This document shows, in pieces, positions 63,606-64,000 of a stretch of DNA of 64,000 nt (position 1 is its first letter; each line of letters opens with the position of its first letter). Where the stretch lies: the NCBI GenBank assembly GCA_002345205.1, contig DDVI01000090.1, forward strand, positions 1 to 64,000. The letters are read 5' to 3'. The DNA comes from Bdellovibrionaceae bacterium UBA2316 (GTDB lineage: Bacteria > Bdellovibrionota > Bdellovibrionia > Bdellovibrionales > Bdellovibrionaceae). Below the pieces are notes generated by a model that did no database searches, was not told the DNA's origin, and saw only the letters and a program-made list of their open reading frames with translations. The position numbers were made by a program, and so were the translations under genes.

Positions 63606-63779
63606 ACTCGATAAGCCTAAAGTCCAGCCAAAATACTCCGAAAGGTTATCACGACCAACGCGCGTCGGTCGAGGCAAAGAACCTGACTAACGAAAGGAGT
63701 TAGGATGCCAGGGAAACCTGATATCTGACGAGTCTCAAAGAAAAAGATCATGAAACAAAAATGACTTAAAGGAGACTCT
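63606..63779 (+). promoter_or_regulatory. Structured RNA leader, riboswitch-like, controlling a tiny ORF
   Basis: Several helices can form: GATAA(g)CCT 63610-63618 with AGGTTATC 63643-63650; CGACC 63652-63656 with GGTCG 63667-63671; GGCA 63673-63676 with TGCC 63706-63709, enclosing CTAAC 63687-63691 with GTTAG 63699-63703; and CAGG-GAAA-CCTG at 63709-63720. A closing helix ACTCG 63606-63610 with CGAGT 63729-63733 competes with GAGTCTC 63730-63736 pairing to GAGACTC 63772-63778, which is the ribosome site of the next ORF. This is the layout of a translational on-switch. I could not assign it to a known riboswitch class. Confidence 0.55.
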
Positions 63780-63781
63780 GA

Positions 63782-63874
63782 ATGCACACGTATTTTAGAA
63801 ATAAATCAGACAAACAACATATGATCTTGGAGTTATTAGAATTATCAGATCACCCGGAGACGGGGCCGCCTTAG
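63782..63874 (+). CDS. 30-residue ORF behind the structured leader
   Basis: ATG 63782 is preceded by AAAGGAG at 63768-63774, a strong site seven bases away. The peptide is MHTYFRNKSDKQ...LELSDHPETGPP, with no signal peptide and a helix-forming middle. It is followed by two terminators. The leader before the ATG (63766-63779) is identical to that before the exported-protein gene at 63015. It may be a real small protein, or a remnant that lost its original gene; peptide evidence is lacking. Confidence 0.5.
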   Translation: MHTYFRNKSDKQHMILELLELSDHPETGPP

Positions 63875-63900
63875 CGGAACAAATAATAAAATGTTAAATT

Positions 63901-63930
63901 AAAAAAGCTTTGAGGAATCAAGGCTTTTTT
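63901..63930 (+). terminator. Rho-independent terminator after the tiny ORF
   Basis: AAAAAAGCTTTGA (63901-63913) pairs with TCAAGGCTTTTTT (63918-63930) over a GGAA loop with one G-T pair, so it can act in either direction. It ends the leader-plus-ORF transcript. Confidence 0.88.
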
Positions 63931-63951
63931 AATTTCTGCACCTAGAATTCG

Positions 63952-63982
63952 AAGGGGATCGCGTTTGCGGTCCCTTTTTTTA
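63952..63982 (+). terminator. Second rho-independent terminator
   Basis: AAGGGGATCGC (63952-63962) pairs with GCGGTCCCTTT (63967-63977) over GTTT, with two G-T pairs, and the T-run continues to 63981. It sits 22 bases after the first terminator, making a tandem stop. Confidence 0.85.
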
Positions 63983-64000
63983 TTTAAAAGATTTTGGATC

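Noticed and set aside
63606..63779. Assignment of the leader RNA to c-di-GMP-I, cobalamin, TPP or hammerhead classes
   Set aside because: Short matches exist (GCAAAG and CTAA for GEMM, GCCAGG-GAAA-CCTG for a B12 box, GAACCTGA for TPP, CTGACGA for hammerhead), but none comes with the full core of that class; for the hammerhead, stem II cannot form before a GAAA.
1..64000. rRNA, tRNA, CRISPR arrays, insertion sequences and prophage genes
   Set aside because: I looked for conserved RNA motifs, regular repeats and transposase motifs and saw none; a tRNAscan or CRISPR finder run could still change this.

Overview
The window looks like chromosomal DNA from a Gram-negative, aerobic or microaerobic bacterium, most likely a Bdellovibrio-like member of the Bdellovibrionota. 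That placement is an inference. It rests on a fused cbb3 oxidase subunit (CcoN-CcoO), many short exported proteins of unknown family, a secreted nuclease, AT-leaning composition, and a lipid-type gene cluster that recalls the sphingolipids reported from Bacteriovorax. No rRNA, tRNA, CRISPR array, insertion sequence or phage gene is visible.

Layout. 1-4.9 kb: small exported and lipoproteins, a PhnD-like binding protein, and a FecR-domain plus TPR/beta-barrel pair. 4.9-13.3 kb (minus strand): a six-gene locus with a GH3-type ligase, a possible acyltransferase, a Rieske oxygenase, a fused RnfD-like/VCBS-UnbV membrane protein, a fatty-acid desaturase and an AurF-like diiron oxygenase. 13.4-17.1 kb: two small membrane proteins in one reading frame and a CHASE2 adenylate cyclase. 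17.1-25.4 kb (minus strand): an Fnr-type regulator, then ccoI, ccoS, ccoNO, ccoQ, ccoP, ccoG and a TauE/SafE-like protein, with an Fnr-like operator before ccoI. 25.4-36.7 kb: ordinary genes (secreted HNH nuclease, pepN, glyoxalase-like protein, diheme cytochrome, membrane MutS-like ATPase, argS).

36.9-62.8 kb is the standout region: about 21 tightly packed genes on both strands. They encode three PEP-utilising-type proteins (one with the ATP-grasp half, two without), an aminotransferase fused to an acyl-ACP-reductase-like domain, an alpha-oxoamine synthase (serine palmitoyltransferase-like), an NAD-dependent epimerase, an SDR, a P450, a sterol-desaturase-type hydroxylase, a lipid kinase, an NMP-kinase-like P-loop protein, two ThiL-like kinases, a HAD phosphatase, a nucleotidyltransferase-fold protein, a phosphatidylserine-decarboxylase-like enzyme, a BtaA-like transferase, a methyltransferase and an MMPL exporter. 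No PKS or NRPS is present. I infer an undescribed pathway for a long-chain amino lipid (sphingoid-like base or fatty amine), its polar head group and its export.

62.8-64 kb: a small exported protein with a strong terminator, then a structured RNA leader with mutually exclusive helices that could hide or expose the ribosome binding site of a 30-codon ORF, followed by two terminators. This resembles a translational riboswitch whose ligand I cannot name.
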